Shown here piece by piece: positions 1 to 7,407 of a DNA stretch of 41,069 nt. The notes beneath the pieces were generated by a model. The model searched no databases and was not told the origin of the DNA. It saw only the letters and a list, made by a program, of their open reading frames with translations. Both the position numbers and the translations under genes were made by a program. The stretch is from DATBLE01 sp046735055. Its GTDB lineage: Bacteria > Actinomycetota > Thermoleophilia > Gaiellales > Gaiellaceae. Numbering within the stretch: position 1 is the stretch's first letter; each line of letters begins with the position of its first letter. The DNA is taken from positions 1 to 41,069 of the forward strand of contig JBKPSO010000003.1 of assembly GCA_046735055.1 (NCBI GenBank), written 5' to 3'.

Positions 1-44
1 CGGGCGACCCGATCGTGTACCTCGGGCCACTCTGGGCGCCGTAG
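1..44 (+). CDS. 3' end of a gene cut by the left edge
   Basis: The third forward frame reads GDPIVYLGPLWAP and stops at TAG 42-44. Only 13 codons are present, so the product cannot be named. The reading is supported by high GC in third positions and by a hairpin that begins on the stop codon, as expected at the end of a transcript. It converges on gatD. Confidence 0.45.
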   Translation, partial: GDPIVYLGPLWAP

Positions 45-67
45 GGACAGGCTGAAGGCCTGTCCCT
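43..67. terminator. GC-rich hairpin between convergent genes, repeat copy 1
   Basis: A perfect 10-bp inverted repeat (agggacaggc 43-52, gcctgtccct 58-67) has a 5-nt loop. It overlaps the stop of the partial forward gene and lies 11 bp beyond the gatD stop. There is no U tract, as is common for actinobacterial terminators. A near-identical hairpin occurs at 4961-4987, so it is also a member of a dispersed repeat family. Confidence 0.6.
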
Positions 68-78
68 GCTACGAACGC

Positions 79-831
79 CTAGAACCTGCCGCCGCGCGAC
101 CTCGCGCGGGCCGCGGAGACCGCGTGCGCCTGCACCTCCAGCGAGTCGTCGAGCGGCTCGAAGACCGGGGGCTCTTCGCTGGTTCGGTGCGCGACGGCCT
201 GTGCGAGCAGCCAGTCGGCGAGCCAGGGATTCCGGGGGAGGAGCGGGCCGTGGAGGTACGTCCCGATCGCGCGCTCGACCCGGCAGCCTTCGTAGCCGCT
301 CTCGCCGTCGTTGCCGAACCCGGCCACGACGCGGCCGAGCGGCTCGGCGCCCTCGTCGAGGATCGTGCGTCCGGCGTGGTTCTCGAAGCCGGCCAGCGTC
401 TGCCGGAGGCCCGGCTCGAGCTCGCACTCGAGTAGGACGTCGCCAATTATCCGCCGCTCGCCCGCGTAGGTCTCGAGCGGGAGCACGCCCGCGCCCGGCA
501 GCTCGCCGCCGTAGCGGTCGCGGTAGAAGCGGCCGAACAGCTGGTAGCCGCCGCAGACGGCGAGCGCGGCGGCTCCACCGGCGACCGCGTCGCGCAGCGC
601 CTCGTCCTTCGCCGCGATGTCTTTCGCGATCAGCGCCTGCTCGCGATCCTGGCCGCCGCCGACGTAGAGCAGGTCGTGTTCGCCCGGTCGGAGCGGCTCG
701 CCGAGACCGATCGCGGTCACCTCGAGCTCGAGGCCGCGCGCCGCCGCCCGCCGCTCGAACACCGCCATGTTCCCGCGGTCGGCGTAGATGTTCAGGTAGT
801 CGGGGTAGAGGTGCCCGACGCGGATGTTCAT
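79..831 (-). CDS. gatD: Lipid II isoglutaminyl synthase, glutaminase subunit GatD
   Basis: Glutaminase half of the MurT/GatD enzyme, which amidates the alpha-carboxyl of D-Glu in lipid II at the inner face of the membrane. The 250-aa protein is a CobB/CobQ-type class I glutamine amidotransferase. It starts MNIRVGHLYPDYLNIYADRG, typical of the family, has the nucleophile elbow AVCGGYQ with Cys93, and the histidine motif GTYLHGPLLPRNP with His194. Length is normal for GatD. It lies 40 nt downstream of murT on the same strand, the standard pairing. The ATG start at 831 fits the family N-terminus. Its 3' end is followed by a hairpin. Confidence 0.93.
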   Translation of the reverse strand: MNIRVGHLYPDYLNIYADRGNMAVFERRAAARGLELEVTAIGLGEPLRPGEHDLLYVGGGQDREQALIAKDIAAKDEALRDAVAGGAAALAVCGGYQLFGRFYRDRYGGELPGAGVLPLETYAGERRIIGDVLLECELEPGLRQTLAGFENHAGRTILDEGAEPLGRVVAGFGNDGESGYEGCRVERAIGTYLHGPLLPRNPWLADWLLAQAVAHRTSEEPPVFEPLDDSLEVQAHAVSAARARSRGGRF

Positions 832-871
832 CGGCCGATCTCCGGCCGATTAGCGAGCCGCAGGCGAGCGA

Positions 872-2236
872 TCATGCGGCGCGCTCCCAGTACTGGGGCA
901 CGCTGCCGCGGCGGGCGACGATCCGGCGGAGCGCGAGCATCGCCGTGTAGGTCGGGAGGACGGTCAGCTCGCCCCGGGCCGGGGTCAGCTCGAGCCCGCG
1001 GTCGAGAGCGCGCTCCAGATCGGGGACGACCTCGATCGCCGAGGCCGGCATGCCGGCGTACTTGCAGCGCAGCGCGAGCTCGGCGGCGCGGTCGCCGGAG
1101 ACGACGAGGCGCTCCAGCCGCTCGAGCAGCGGCTCGAAGTCGACGTCCCAGATCCAGGAGACGTCCCGCCCGTCGGCGATCGCGTCGTTGAGGGCGATCA
1201 CCGCGAGCTTCGGCGGGCCGCCGCCGAGCAGGGTTCGGACGACCTCGTTCGCCCCGGCCGGGTTCTTGATCAGGAGCAGCAGGACATGGCGGTCGGCGAT
1301 CGAGATCCGCTCGAACCGCCCGAAGGCCGGCCGCGCCTCGGCGAGCCCCGCCTCGATCTCGTCCAGGCTCGCGCCGAGCTCCCGGGAGAGCGCGGCGGCG
1401 GCGAGGGCGTTGTAGACGTTGTAGAGGCCGGGAAGCCCGACACGGATCCGCCGCGTGCCCTCCGGGGCGACGAGGTCGAAGGAGGAAGACTCGAGCCCGT
1501 CCAGCTCGATCGCCCGCGCGGCGAGCAGGAGCGGAGGGCGGCCGTGGCCGCATGCAGGGCAGTGGTAGTCCCCGAGATGGCCGACGTACGCGGCCGCGTA
1601 GGCATAGGGCGATCCGCAACGCAGGCAGTACTTCGAATCCGCCGCGTGCTGGAGTGAGGGCCGCGCCAGCGCGGGGTCGTCGAGCCCGAACGTGACGGCC
1701 TCGGGCCGTTCCGTCGCGAGATCGCCCACCTGCGGATCGTCCGCGTTGACCACGAGCGTCGAGCCGTCCGGGAGCTCACGCACGGCCTCGCGCCAGCGCT
1801 CGGCGATGCTCTCGAGCTCCCCGTACCGGTCGAGCTGGTCGCGGAACAGGTTGCCCAGGCAGACCGCCCGCGGCGGGATCCGATGGGCGACGGCCGGGAA
1901 CGCGCCCTCGTCGACTTCGAACAGCCCGAGCTCGGCACCGTCGGCGGCGAGCAGCGTCGAGGCGACGCCGGAGACGAGGTTCGCGCCGGAGCTGTTGTGC
2001 GCGAGCCGGATCCGCGGCGAGAGGATCCCTGCGACGAGCGAGGCCGTCGTCGTCTTGCCGTTCGTCGCGGAGACGATCGCGCTCCCGAGCGGCAACCGCG
2101 CCGCGAGCGTCGACACCGCGCCCGGGTCGATGGTTGCGAGCACCTTGCCGGGAATCGTCGTACCGCCCCCGCGGCCCGCGAGGCGCGAGAGACGCCCGGC
2201 GAGTCGGGCGAGAGCCATTTCGGCGGCGAGCCGCAT
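872..2236 (-). CDS. murT: Lipid II isoglutaminyl synthase, Mur ligase subunit MurT
   Basis: Mur-ligase-like subunit that activates the D-Glu carboxylate of lipid II with ATP and accepts ammonia from GatD. The 454-aa protein has the ATP loop ATNGKTT at about residues 58-64. A zinc-ribbon insertion is carried by Cys204, Cys207, Cys226 and Cys229 (CLRCG and CPACGH), a hallmark of MurT. The C-terminal DUF1727 region follows from about residue 310. Another in-frame ATG lies six codons downstream of the chosen start. It is the first gene of a murT-gatD operon and is divergent from the HNH-repeat gene, with 128 bp between. Confidence 0.93.
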   Translation of the reverse strand: MRLAAEMALARLAGRLSRLAGRGGGTTIPGKVLATIDPGAVSTLAARLPLGSAIVSATNGKTTTASLVAGILSPRIRLAHNSSGANLVSGVASTLLAADGAELGLFEVDEGAFPAVAHRIPPRAVCLGNLFRDQLDRYGELESIAERWREAVRELPDGSTLVVNADDPQVGDLATERPEAVTFGLDDPALARPSLQHAADSKYCLRCGSPYAYAAAYVGHLGDYHCPACGHGRPPLLLAARAIELDGLESSSFDLVAPEGTRRIRVGLPGLYNVYNALAAAALSRELGASLDEIEAGLAEARPAFGRFERISIADRHVLLLLIKNPAGANEVVRTLLGGGPPKLAVIALNDAIADGRDVSWIWDVDFEPLLERLERLVVSGDRAAELALRCKYAGMPASAIEVVPDLERALDRGLELTPARGELTVLPTYTAMLALRRIVARRGSVPQYWERAA

Positions 2237-2300
2237 TCGGCCAGTCTAGATCCCCGCCGATCGGCGTCTCGGACTAGCCCGGATTTGCAGGGTGTTAAAG

Positions 2301-2354
2301 ACGCTCTATTCAATGTACGCAGGGTCTTTGCAAAGGAATCAAAACGCTCTATTC
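2301..2354. promoter_or_regulatory. Direct repeats and palindrome upstream of the HNH-repeat gene
   Basis: The 11-mer acgctctattc occurs at 2301-2311 and again at 2344-2354, 43 bp apart (about four helical turns). Between them is the perfect 10-bp palindrome ctttgcaaag (2326-2335). The region is AT-rich compared with its surroundings and directly precedes the GTG start at 2365. This is the expected layout of an operator or promoter. The bound protein is unknown. Confidence 0.45.
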
Positions 2355-2364
2355 TATTTGGCCC

Positions 2365-3051
2365 GTGCCACGCAAGCGGCAGTACCGCGCGATCACGAGC
2401 ATCGACCCGGCCGAGCTCGCAGAGTTCCAGTCCGGTCTGCGCCGCCGGTACTCCGACGAGGAGATCCTCGGGGAGCTACGAGCGTGCTCGGCTCGGCTCG
2501 GCCGTTCGCCGACGATGAAGGAGTTCGCCGACGACCCCGAGACCCGGGTGCATCCGCAGACGGTGATCGAGCACTTCGGCAGCTGGAACAAGGCCAAGCG
2601 GCAGGCCGGCCTGGTCCCGCGGCGCAACGCGACGCGCGGCGAGCTGACCGGCCAACTCCAGGAGCTCGGCCGGCGGTTAGGCCATGTCCCGACGGCCAAG
2701 GATGTCGACGCCAATCGGGGCTGGATGCCGTCGAAGTCGCTCTACTGGCACACGTTCGGCTCGCTGACGAACGCCCTCCGGGAGGCGGGCTTCGACGTGC
2801 CGGTAGGGGAGGAGCGGCTGGAGCGCGCGATCGACCAGGGAGCGCTCCTCGCGCAGCGGCTCGGGCGGCTGCCGAAGTTCAACGACTGGGCGGACGCGCG
2901 GCGGAGCGACCCGGCGTTCCTCACCGAATGGCAGGTCTACCGCATGTTCGACGCCCGGCGCGGGGCGTGGTCGACGTTCCAGTTCCTCGTCCAACAGCGG
3001 CTGCGGGAGGAGGGAGTCGAGGTCGGCCGCGACGGCCGGCTCGAAGGTTAG
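2365..3051 (+). CDS. DNA-binding protein built from homing-endonuclease-associated (HNH) repeats
   Basis: The 228-aa basic protein is made of about three diverged units of 55-60 residues. Units start near residues 29, 90 and 150. Each carries a L-G-R/H-x-P motif (LGRSPT, LGHVPT, LGRLPK) and ends in an aromatic/Gly-x-(W/L)-x-x-(A/F) segment such as FGSWNKAKRQAG or FGSLTNALREAG. This matches the homing endonuclease associated repeat (HNH_repeat), a small DNA-binding unit. No HNH or other nuclease motif is present, so it is probably a sequence-specific DNA-binding protein rather than an enzyme. The GTG start at 2365 is the only good in-frame start. Its stop overlaps the convergent amidotransferase stop by 4 nt. 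Confidence 0.75.
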   Translation: MPRKRQYRAITSIDPAELAEFQSGLRRRYSDEEILGELRACSARLGRSPTMKEFADDPETRVHPQTVIEHFGSWNKAKRQAGLVPRRNATRGELTGQLQELGRRLGHVPTAKDVDANRGWMPSKSLYWHTFGSLTNALREAGFDVPVGEERLERAIDQGALLAQRLGRLPKFNDWADARRSDPAFLTEWQVYRMFDARRGAWSTFQFLVQQRLREEGVEVGRDGRLEG

Positions 3052-3836
3052 GCGCCGGAGAGCGCTGCCAGCTGCTGGAGGCAGAACGCGCCCTCGTGCG
3101 GGGCGCGGACGGCCGGAAGCGGGTCGGGCTCGTAGGTCGGGTCGGGCACGAAGGTATCGACCCGCACTGCACGGGCGCCCTTGATCGCAGCGAGCTTGCC
3201 CTCGTGCACCTCGCGCTTGCGCAGACGCAGACCTGTGTAGCGGTCGGCGATCTCGAGCGCCTCGCGCGTGGAAGCGAAGAAGAGCTCGCGGCGGGTGGTG
3301 CCGACCCAGAGGGGCCGGCCGACGCCCCGGGCGAGGTAGAGGAGATCGGGGTGGCGCTCGTCGAGCCAGGCCGCGGCCATCGAGCCGCGGAACTCCTCGA
3401 ACCCGTCGGCCGTGCCGCCGTTCGCCTCGGCGAGGGCGAAGATCACCTCCGAATCGACGCTCATCTCCCGCTCGGCGCGCTCGAAGCCGTGGCGGGCCAT
3501 CAGCTCGTCGTCGTTCACGACAGTCCCGTTGTGGATGCCGAAGACCACGCCGTGGCGCACTGGGTGGTTGTTGGCCTCGATGTCGGGGTGGCCCTTCGTG
3601 TAGTCGCGGACGTGCAGGAGCACCTGGTGTGCATCGGCGGGGATCTCGATCAGCTCGAGGACGGCGCTCGCGCCGCTGCGCTGCTTGTGGAGGACAATCG
3701 GCAGGCCCGGCGAGCGGTGCGCGTACCCGACTGCATCCGCGCCGCGCTCGGCGATCGCCGCGAGCAGGGCCTGGGCAGCGCGCGTCCGGTCGATCGCGCT
3801 CGACCTGCTCAGGCTGTATCCGGCGATGCCGCACAT
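3048..3836 (-). CDS. Class II glutamine amidotransferase domain protein (GlmS N-terminal-like)
   Basis: The 262-aa Ntn-hydrolase of the GATase-2 family starts MCGIAGYS, so Cys2 is the nucleophile. It contains the NHPVRHGVVFGIHNGTVVND block expected around residues 90-110 and SVDSEVIFALAE near 130. It resembles the glutaminase domain of GlmS, but no sugar-isomerase or synthetase domain follows. It either works with a separate partner or hydrolyses another gamma-glutamyl amide. The acceptor is not evident. It is a single gene, convergent with the HNH-repeat gene and divergent from the sigma factor gene at 4003. Confidence 0.8.
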   Translation of the reverse strand: MCGIAGYSLSRSSAIDRTRAAQALLAAIAERGADAVGYAHRSPGLPIVLHKQRSGASAVLELIEIPADAHQVLLHVRDYTKGHPDIEANNHPVRHGVVFGIHNGTVVNDDELMARHGFERAEREMSVDSEVIFALAEANGGTADGFEEFRGSMAAAWLDERHPDLLYLARGVGRPLWVGTTRRELFFASTREALEIADRYTGLRLRKREVHEGKLAAIKGARAVRVDTFVPDPTYEPDPLPAVRAPHEGAFCLQQLAALSGA

Positions 3837-3929
3837 ACGACAATCGTGTCGGAGCCAGACAGAAAGTCAAGCACCGACGCTCGCATTGATCGTAGACCCG
3901 CTTCCGGGGGTCCCGGGTGGCGGAGTGCG

Positions 3930-3961
3930 TCACTCGAACGAGGGGTGACATCACTCGAACG
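3930..3961 (+). promoter_or_regulatory. Two direct repeats 21 bp apart upstream of a sigma factor gene
   Basis: The 11-mer tcactcgaacg is present at 3930-3940 and 3951-3961. Both copies are followed by a G-rich run. The 21-bp centre spacing puts both copies on the same face of the helix. They lie about 30-60 bp upstream of the proposed -10 box, in the position of activator or alternative-sigma sites. Confidence 0.5.
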
Positions 3962-3989
3962 GGGGAGATGACGGGGGCGCAGTTGCCGA

Positions 3990-3995
3990 TACCTT
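3990..3995 (+). promoter_or_regulatory. Candidate -10 box for a leaderless sigma factor mRNA
   Basis: TACCTT fits TAnnnT and ends 7 nt before ATG 4003, with no Shine-Dalgarno sequence in between. The same hexamer occurs 8 nt before ATG 19891. Confidence 0.4.
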
Positions 3996-4002
3996 CATAG
4001 TG

Positions 4003-4953
4003 ATGGAGCTGAAGCCCGCGTCCAACGCTGCCCTCGATGCCGATCAGCCGAAACTCGAGCTCGTCCCTGCCCTCGACGAGCCTGACGCCGCGACCGGGGA
4101 GCATGTCGACGCGCTCGACCAGCCGGCGGCGGTTCAGGATCCGCTCAAGCTCTACGTCCGCCAGATCGGCGACGGCCGTCTGCTGACGGCGGCGGAGGAA
4201 CGCGAGCTCGCCCAGCGCAAGGACGAAGGAGACGAGGAGGCCAAGCGGAAGCTGGTCGAAGGAAACCTGCGCCTCGTCATGTCGATCACGCGCAACTACA
4301 CCAGGGCCGGCGTCCCGCTCCTCGATCTGATCCAGGAGGGGAACCTCGGGCTGATTCGCGCGGTGGAGAAGTTCGACTGGCGGATGGGCTACAAGCTCTC
4401 GACCTACGCGACCTGGTGGATCCGCCAGGCTGTGACAAGGGCGCTCGCCAACCAGGGCCGCACGATTCGCCTGCCGGTTCACGTCGCCGACCAGGTGCGT
4501 CAGGTGATGCGCGCGCGGCGGATCCTCTCACAGAAGCTGAACCGCGAGCCGGTGCCCCGCGAGCTCGCCAAGGAGAGCGGCTTCACCGAGGCGAAGGTGC
4601 GCGACCTGCTCGAGCTGATCGAGGATCCGATCAGCCTGGAGACACCGATCGGCGACGGCGAGAGCATCTACGGCGACCTGGTCGAGGACGAGAACGCCGA
4701 CCTGCCCGAGGAGACGACGGCCGACGCGATGCGCTCCAGGGAGCTCGCCAACGCGCTCGCTCGCCTGAATCCGCGCATGCGGCTCGTGATCTCCCGCCGC
4801 TTCGGTCTCGACGGCCAGGCGCCGCAGACTCTGGAGCAGGTCGGCTTCGAGCTCGGCGTCACCCGCGAGCGCGTCCGCCAGCTCGAGGCGAAGGCGCTGC
4901 GAGAGCTGCGCTCCCAGGCGCCCGAGCTCTCCCTGTATCTGCGGACGGCGTAG
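4003..4953 (+). CDS. RNA polymerase sigma-70 factor, RpoD-like (group 1/2)
   Basis: 316-aa sigma factor. Region 1.2 begins at about residue 47 (DPLKLYVRQIG). Region 2 has NLRLVMSITRNY, DLIQEGNLGLIRAVEKFDW and the -10 melting/recognition block STYATWWIRQAVTRALA. Region 3 follows. Region 4.2 has the helix-turn-helix TLEQVGFELGVTRERVRQLE. It lacks the extended region 1.1, and its N-terminus is acidic and low complexity. A GTG at 4000 directly precedes ATG 4003; the latter is preferred because of the -10 spacing. Paired direct repeats lie upstream. It converges on a second RpoD-like gene, so the two are probably primary and principal-like alternative factors. Confidence 0.9.
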   Translation: MELKPASNAALDADQPKLELVPALDEPDAATGEHVDALDQPAAVQDPLKLYVRQIGDGRLLTAAEERELAQRKDEGDEEAKRKLVEGNLRLVMSITRNYTRAGVPLLDLIQEGNLGLIRAVEKFDWRMGYKLSTYATWWIRQAVTRALANQGRTIRLPVHVADQVRQVMRARRILSQKLNREPVPRELAKESGFTEAKVRDLLELIEDPISLETPIGDGESIYGDLVEDENADLPEETTADAMRSRELANALARLNPRMRLVISRRFGLDGQAPQTLEQVGFELGVTRERVRQLEAKALRELRSQAPELSLYLRTA

Positions 4954-4960
4954 CGGGCGT

Positions 4961-4987
4961 CAGGGACCAGGCGCAGGCCTGTCCCTG
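4961..4987. terminator. GC-rich hairpin between the two sigma genes, repeat copy 2
   Basis: The left arm cagggaccaggc (4961-4972) pairs with gcctgtccctg (4977-4987), with one bulged C and a 4-nt loop. It fills the 35-bp gap between the two convergent sigma gene stops. The sequence matches the hairpin at 43-67 closely, including the following gct. Confidence 0.6.
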
Positions 4988-4988
4988 C

Positions 4989-6065
4989 TCAGTGCGCGAC
5001 GGCCTCGATCTCGCGCAGCGTCGCGAGCCGGCGGAGGGCCTCGACCTCGATCTGCCTGACGCGCTCGCGCGTCAGGCCGAGCCGGCGTCCGATCTCCTCG
5101 AGCGTCTTCGGCTCGAAGTCGGCGAGGCCGTAGCGGAGGACGAGCACCTGGCGCTCGCGGTCACCTAGCGCCTGCAGCGCCGCAGCGAGCGCCTGGCTGC
5201 GAAGCGAGAGCTCCACTTGCTCCTCCGGGAGGAGGCCTTCACCGGCGACGAAGTCGCCGAGCACGGCGTCGTCCTGGTCGCCGACCGGCTGGTCGAGGCT
5301 CGTCGCCGCGCGTGCCGCGGCGCGCACCTCGCGGGCCTGGTGCAGCGGTAGCGACGCCTCCTCGGCGATCTCCTCGAGGGAAGGCTCGCGTCCGAGCTGC
5401 GTCCAGAGGTGCCGCTCGGCGCGGTTCATCTTCTGGAGCCGCTCGACGATGTGGACGGGCATGCGAATCGTCCGGGCCTTGTCCGCCAGCGCCCGGGCGA
5501 CCGCCTGGCGGATCCACCAGGTCGCATAGGTCGAGAACTTGTAGCCGCGACGCCAGTCGAACTTCTCCACCGCCCGGATCAGACCCAGCGTCCCCTCCTG
5601 GATCAGGTCGAGGAAGGGCAGGCCCTGGTTCCGGTAGTTCTTCGCGATCGAGACCACGAGCCGCAGGTTCGACTGGATCATCTGCGTCTTCGCGCTCACG
5701 TCGCCGCGCTCGATCTTCTTCGCGAGCTCGACCTCCTGCGGAGCCGTCAGCAGCGGGTGCCGGCCGGTCTCGCGGAGGAAGAGTTGGAGTGCGTCGGTCG
5801 TCGACTCGAGCGGCGCGGTGACCGGAGGCGGGGGAGGGGCCTGGGCCTCCTCGCGCTCGCCGTCGTAGACGAGCTCGATCCCCCGCTCCTCGACCATCCG
5901 GTAGATCGCGTCCACCTCGAGCGGCTCGAGCGCATGCGGCTCGAGCGCCTCGGAGAGCTCCGACGTCCGCACGGAGCCGGCCAGCTCTGCGGCCTCGAAA
6001 AGCTGTTGCAGCTCTTCTGTCTGGACGACGCTCTCGATCGCGGCGATCGGTGCTTCCATCATCAC
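4989..6065 (-). CDS. RNA polymerase sigma-70 factor, RpoD-like with region 1.1
   Basis: 358-aa sigma factor with a region 1.1-like N-terminal domain (about residues 15-70, ending in VDAIYRMVEERGIELVYD). A proline-rich linker follows, then region 1.2 (DALQLFLRETGRHPLLT), region 2 (SNLRLVVSIAKNY, FLDLIQEGTLGLIRAVEKFDW, STYATWWIRQAVARALAD), region 3, and region 4.2 (TLEEIGRRLGLTRERVRQIE). The presence of region 1.1 makes it the better candidate for the housekeeping factor. The start could be GTG 6065, ATG 6062 or ATG 6059; the three are adjacent codons. A perfect 7-bp inverted repeat overlaps the start. Confidence 0.9.
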   Translation of the reverse strand: MMMEAPIAAIESVVQTEELQQLFEAAELAGSVRTSELSEALEPHALEPLEVDAIYRMVEERGIELVYDGEREEAQAPPPPPVTAPLESTTDALQLFLRETGRHPLLTAPQEVELAKKIERGDVSAKTQMIQSNLRLVVSIAKNYRNQGLPFLDLIQEGTLGLIRAVEKFDWRRGYKFSTYATWWIRQAVARALADKARTIRMPVHIVERLQKMNRAERHLWTQLGREPSLEEIAEEASLPLHQAREVRAAARAATSLDQPVGDQDDAVLGDFVAGEGLLPEEQVELSLRSQALAAALQALGDRERQVLVLRYGLADFEPKTLEEIGRRLGLTRERVRQIEVEALRRLATLREIEAVAH

Positions 6066-6085
6066 GGGTATGTGGGTGTACCCGT
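6064..6085 (-). promoter_or_regulatory. Inverted repeat overlapping the start of the RpoD-like gene
   Basis: acgggta (6064-6070) and tacccgt (6079-6085) form a perfect 7-bp arm pair around an 8-nt loop. The hairpin would take in the first two bases of the GTG codon at 6063-6065. It could act on initiation or serve as an operator. The remainder of 6086-6472 holds no convincing gene. Confidence 0.35.
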
Positions 6086-6472
6086 CCCCGCGAGCGATTC
6101 AAACACGTTCGCGGAGGAAAGTCGAGCCTTGCCCCTCGCCGCGGCATCGCCGCGAGCTCGGTCTCAGGGGCTAACGGCCGACGCTCGATAAGCGCTGTTA
6201 TGTCAAGTCGAGTCGCGTCCGAACGGACGCCTCGCAAATTGCGCGGTTTTCGTTCCTCCGCCCTCTTGCCGGACGGCAGAAGACCGGGTAGGTTGCCCCT
6301 TGCGCCGAGCACGGAGCGCGAGTAGGTCGAAGTCGAGTCGGGCGGCAGTACGCGCAAGCGGAGGGTCGGCCGGTTCGATGGACGAAAGCGCCACCGGCTC
6401 GGCGAATTCTTGGTCCGAGTCGCAGCCACCGGTCCTGGTCGTCCGCGCGCCGCTCGCACCGCCTCGTCCGGA

Positions 6473-6478
6473 TAGGAT
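6473..6478 (+). promoter_or_regulatory. Candidate -10 box for the small membrane protein gene
   Basis: TAGGAT matches TAnnnT and lies 8 nt before GTG 6487, with no ribosome binding site between. It is the same hexamer, at nearly the same distance, as the one before GTG 13000. Confidence 0.4.
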
Positions 6479-6486
6479 CGCGGCCG

Positions 6487-6696
6487 GTGAGCCTCCGCCC
6501 TCCCAGCGTCGACCACGGCGTCGTCTCGTTCATCTGGGCCTTCGTGCTCGGCCTGCTGCTGTGGCTCTTCATGCTCGGGATCGGGATCTCGAAAGCGACG
6601 TCGTTCATCGTCGCCGCCCTGGTCGCGTTCGGGATCTTCCTCTACGTTCGCCTCTACGGCGAGGACGAGCCGCGCCGCGGCTCGTCCTCGCGCTGA
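6487..6696 (+). CDS. Small two-helix membrane protein of unknown function
   Basis: 69-aa protein with two hydrophobic segments. The first is about residues 13-32 (VSFIWAFVLGLLLWLFMLGI) and the second about 37-54 (ATSFIVAALVAFGIFLYV). A charged tail (YGEDEPRRGSSSR) follows. The GTG start is supported by a leaderless-type -10 box. I do not recognise the family. It stands alone between the RpoD-like gene and a convergent four-helix membrane protein. Confidence 0.6.
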   Translation: MSLRPPSVDHGVVSFIWAFVLGLLLWLFMLGIGISKATSFIVAALVAFGIFLYVRLYGEDEPRRGSSSR

Positions 6697-6794
6697 CCGC
6701 GCGCGGAGCGACGCGAATCAGGCGGCTCGGCCGGCTCGCCCCCCGAGTTCGGCGCCCGCTACGCGCGGCGCGCCCGATCTGAGGCGAGGGGAAG

Positions 6795-7367
6795 CTATAC
6801 CACCGGCTCTCGCTCCCGCTGCCGATCCTCGACCGGCGGCATGTCGACGACTGCGGGCGGAGCCGACGCCCGCTCCGGCTCCGTCTCGGGCGCAGGCGCC
6901 TCGGCGACGGCAACAGGCGGAGGCTGGTCGACGACAACGGGTGGACCCGTCGTGTCGAACGTGAACCCGAAGACGAGGCCGATCCCGAACGCGATCACGG
7001 CGAGCGTCTCGCGCAGGTCGTCGACGAGCCCACCGATACCCGCATGGCCCGACCACGAGACGATGTGCCGCTGGAACCAGTTCGCATCCGGCTGCCCGGC
7101 GACCAGAATCCAGCCACCGACGACCAGCACCGGCAGGAAGCCGATCAGCAAGACGCCCAGCGAGATCCTCGGCCAGCCCCGCTTCGTCCAGCCGCCGAAG
7201 AGCTGGGAGAGCGCCATCGTCAGCCCCGCGCCTGCGAGGATGCCGTAGACGGCCCAGTAACCACCAGTCGTTCCTTTGCCGATCTGCGTCGAGACCCAGA
7301 TCAGCAAGCCGGCGATGCCTGCGCCGGCGAGCGTGAAGAACCCACGGACAGTTCCGAACATCTGCAT
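6795..7367 (-). CDS. Hypothetical membrane protein with a proline-rich charged tail
   Basis: 190-aa protein beginning MQMFGTVRGFFTLAGAGIAG. ATG 7367 is chosen because AAGGAAGGTG precedes it; an upstream in-frame extension looks non-coding. Four hydrophobic segments are visible (about residues 8-26, 38-55, 68-88 and 118-138), followed by a Pro/Ala/Glu-rich hydrophilic tail rich in acidic and arginine residues. I do not recognise the family. It lies downstream of, and on the same strand as, the frameshifted gene at 7408-7841. Confidence 0.65.
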   Translation of the reverse strand: MQMFGTVRGFFTLAGAGIAGLLIWVSTQIGKGTTGGYWAVYGILAGAGLTMALSQLFGGWTKRGWPRISLGVLLIGFLPVLVVGGWILVAGQPDANWFQRHIVSWSGHAGIGGLVDDLRETLAVIAFGIGLVFGFTFDTTGPPVVVDQPPPVAVAEAPAPETEPERASAPPAVVDMPPVEDRQREREPVV

Positions 7368-7407
7368 CACCTTCCTTGTCCGTGCGGGATACCCGTTTTG
7401 CGCGAGC

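Noticed and set aside
6203..6394. Reverse 63-codon ORF upstream of the RpoD-like gene
   Set aside because: No ribosome site, no leaderless -10 and composition like random GC-rich sequence; not supported as a gene.
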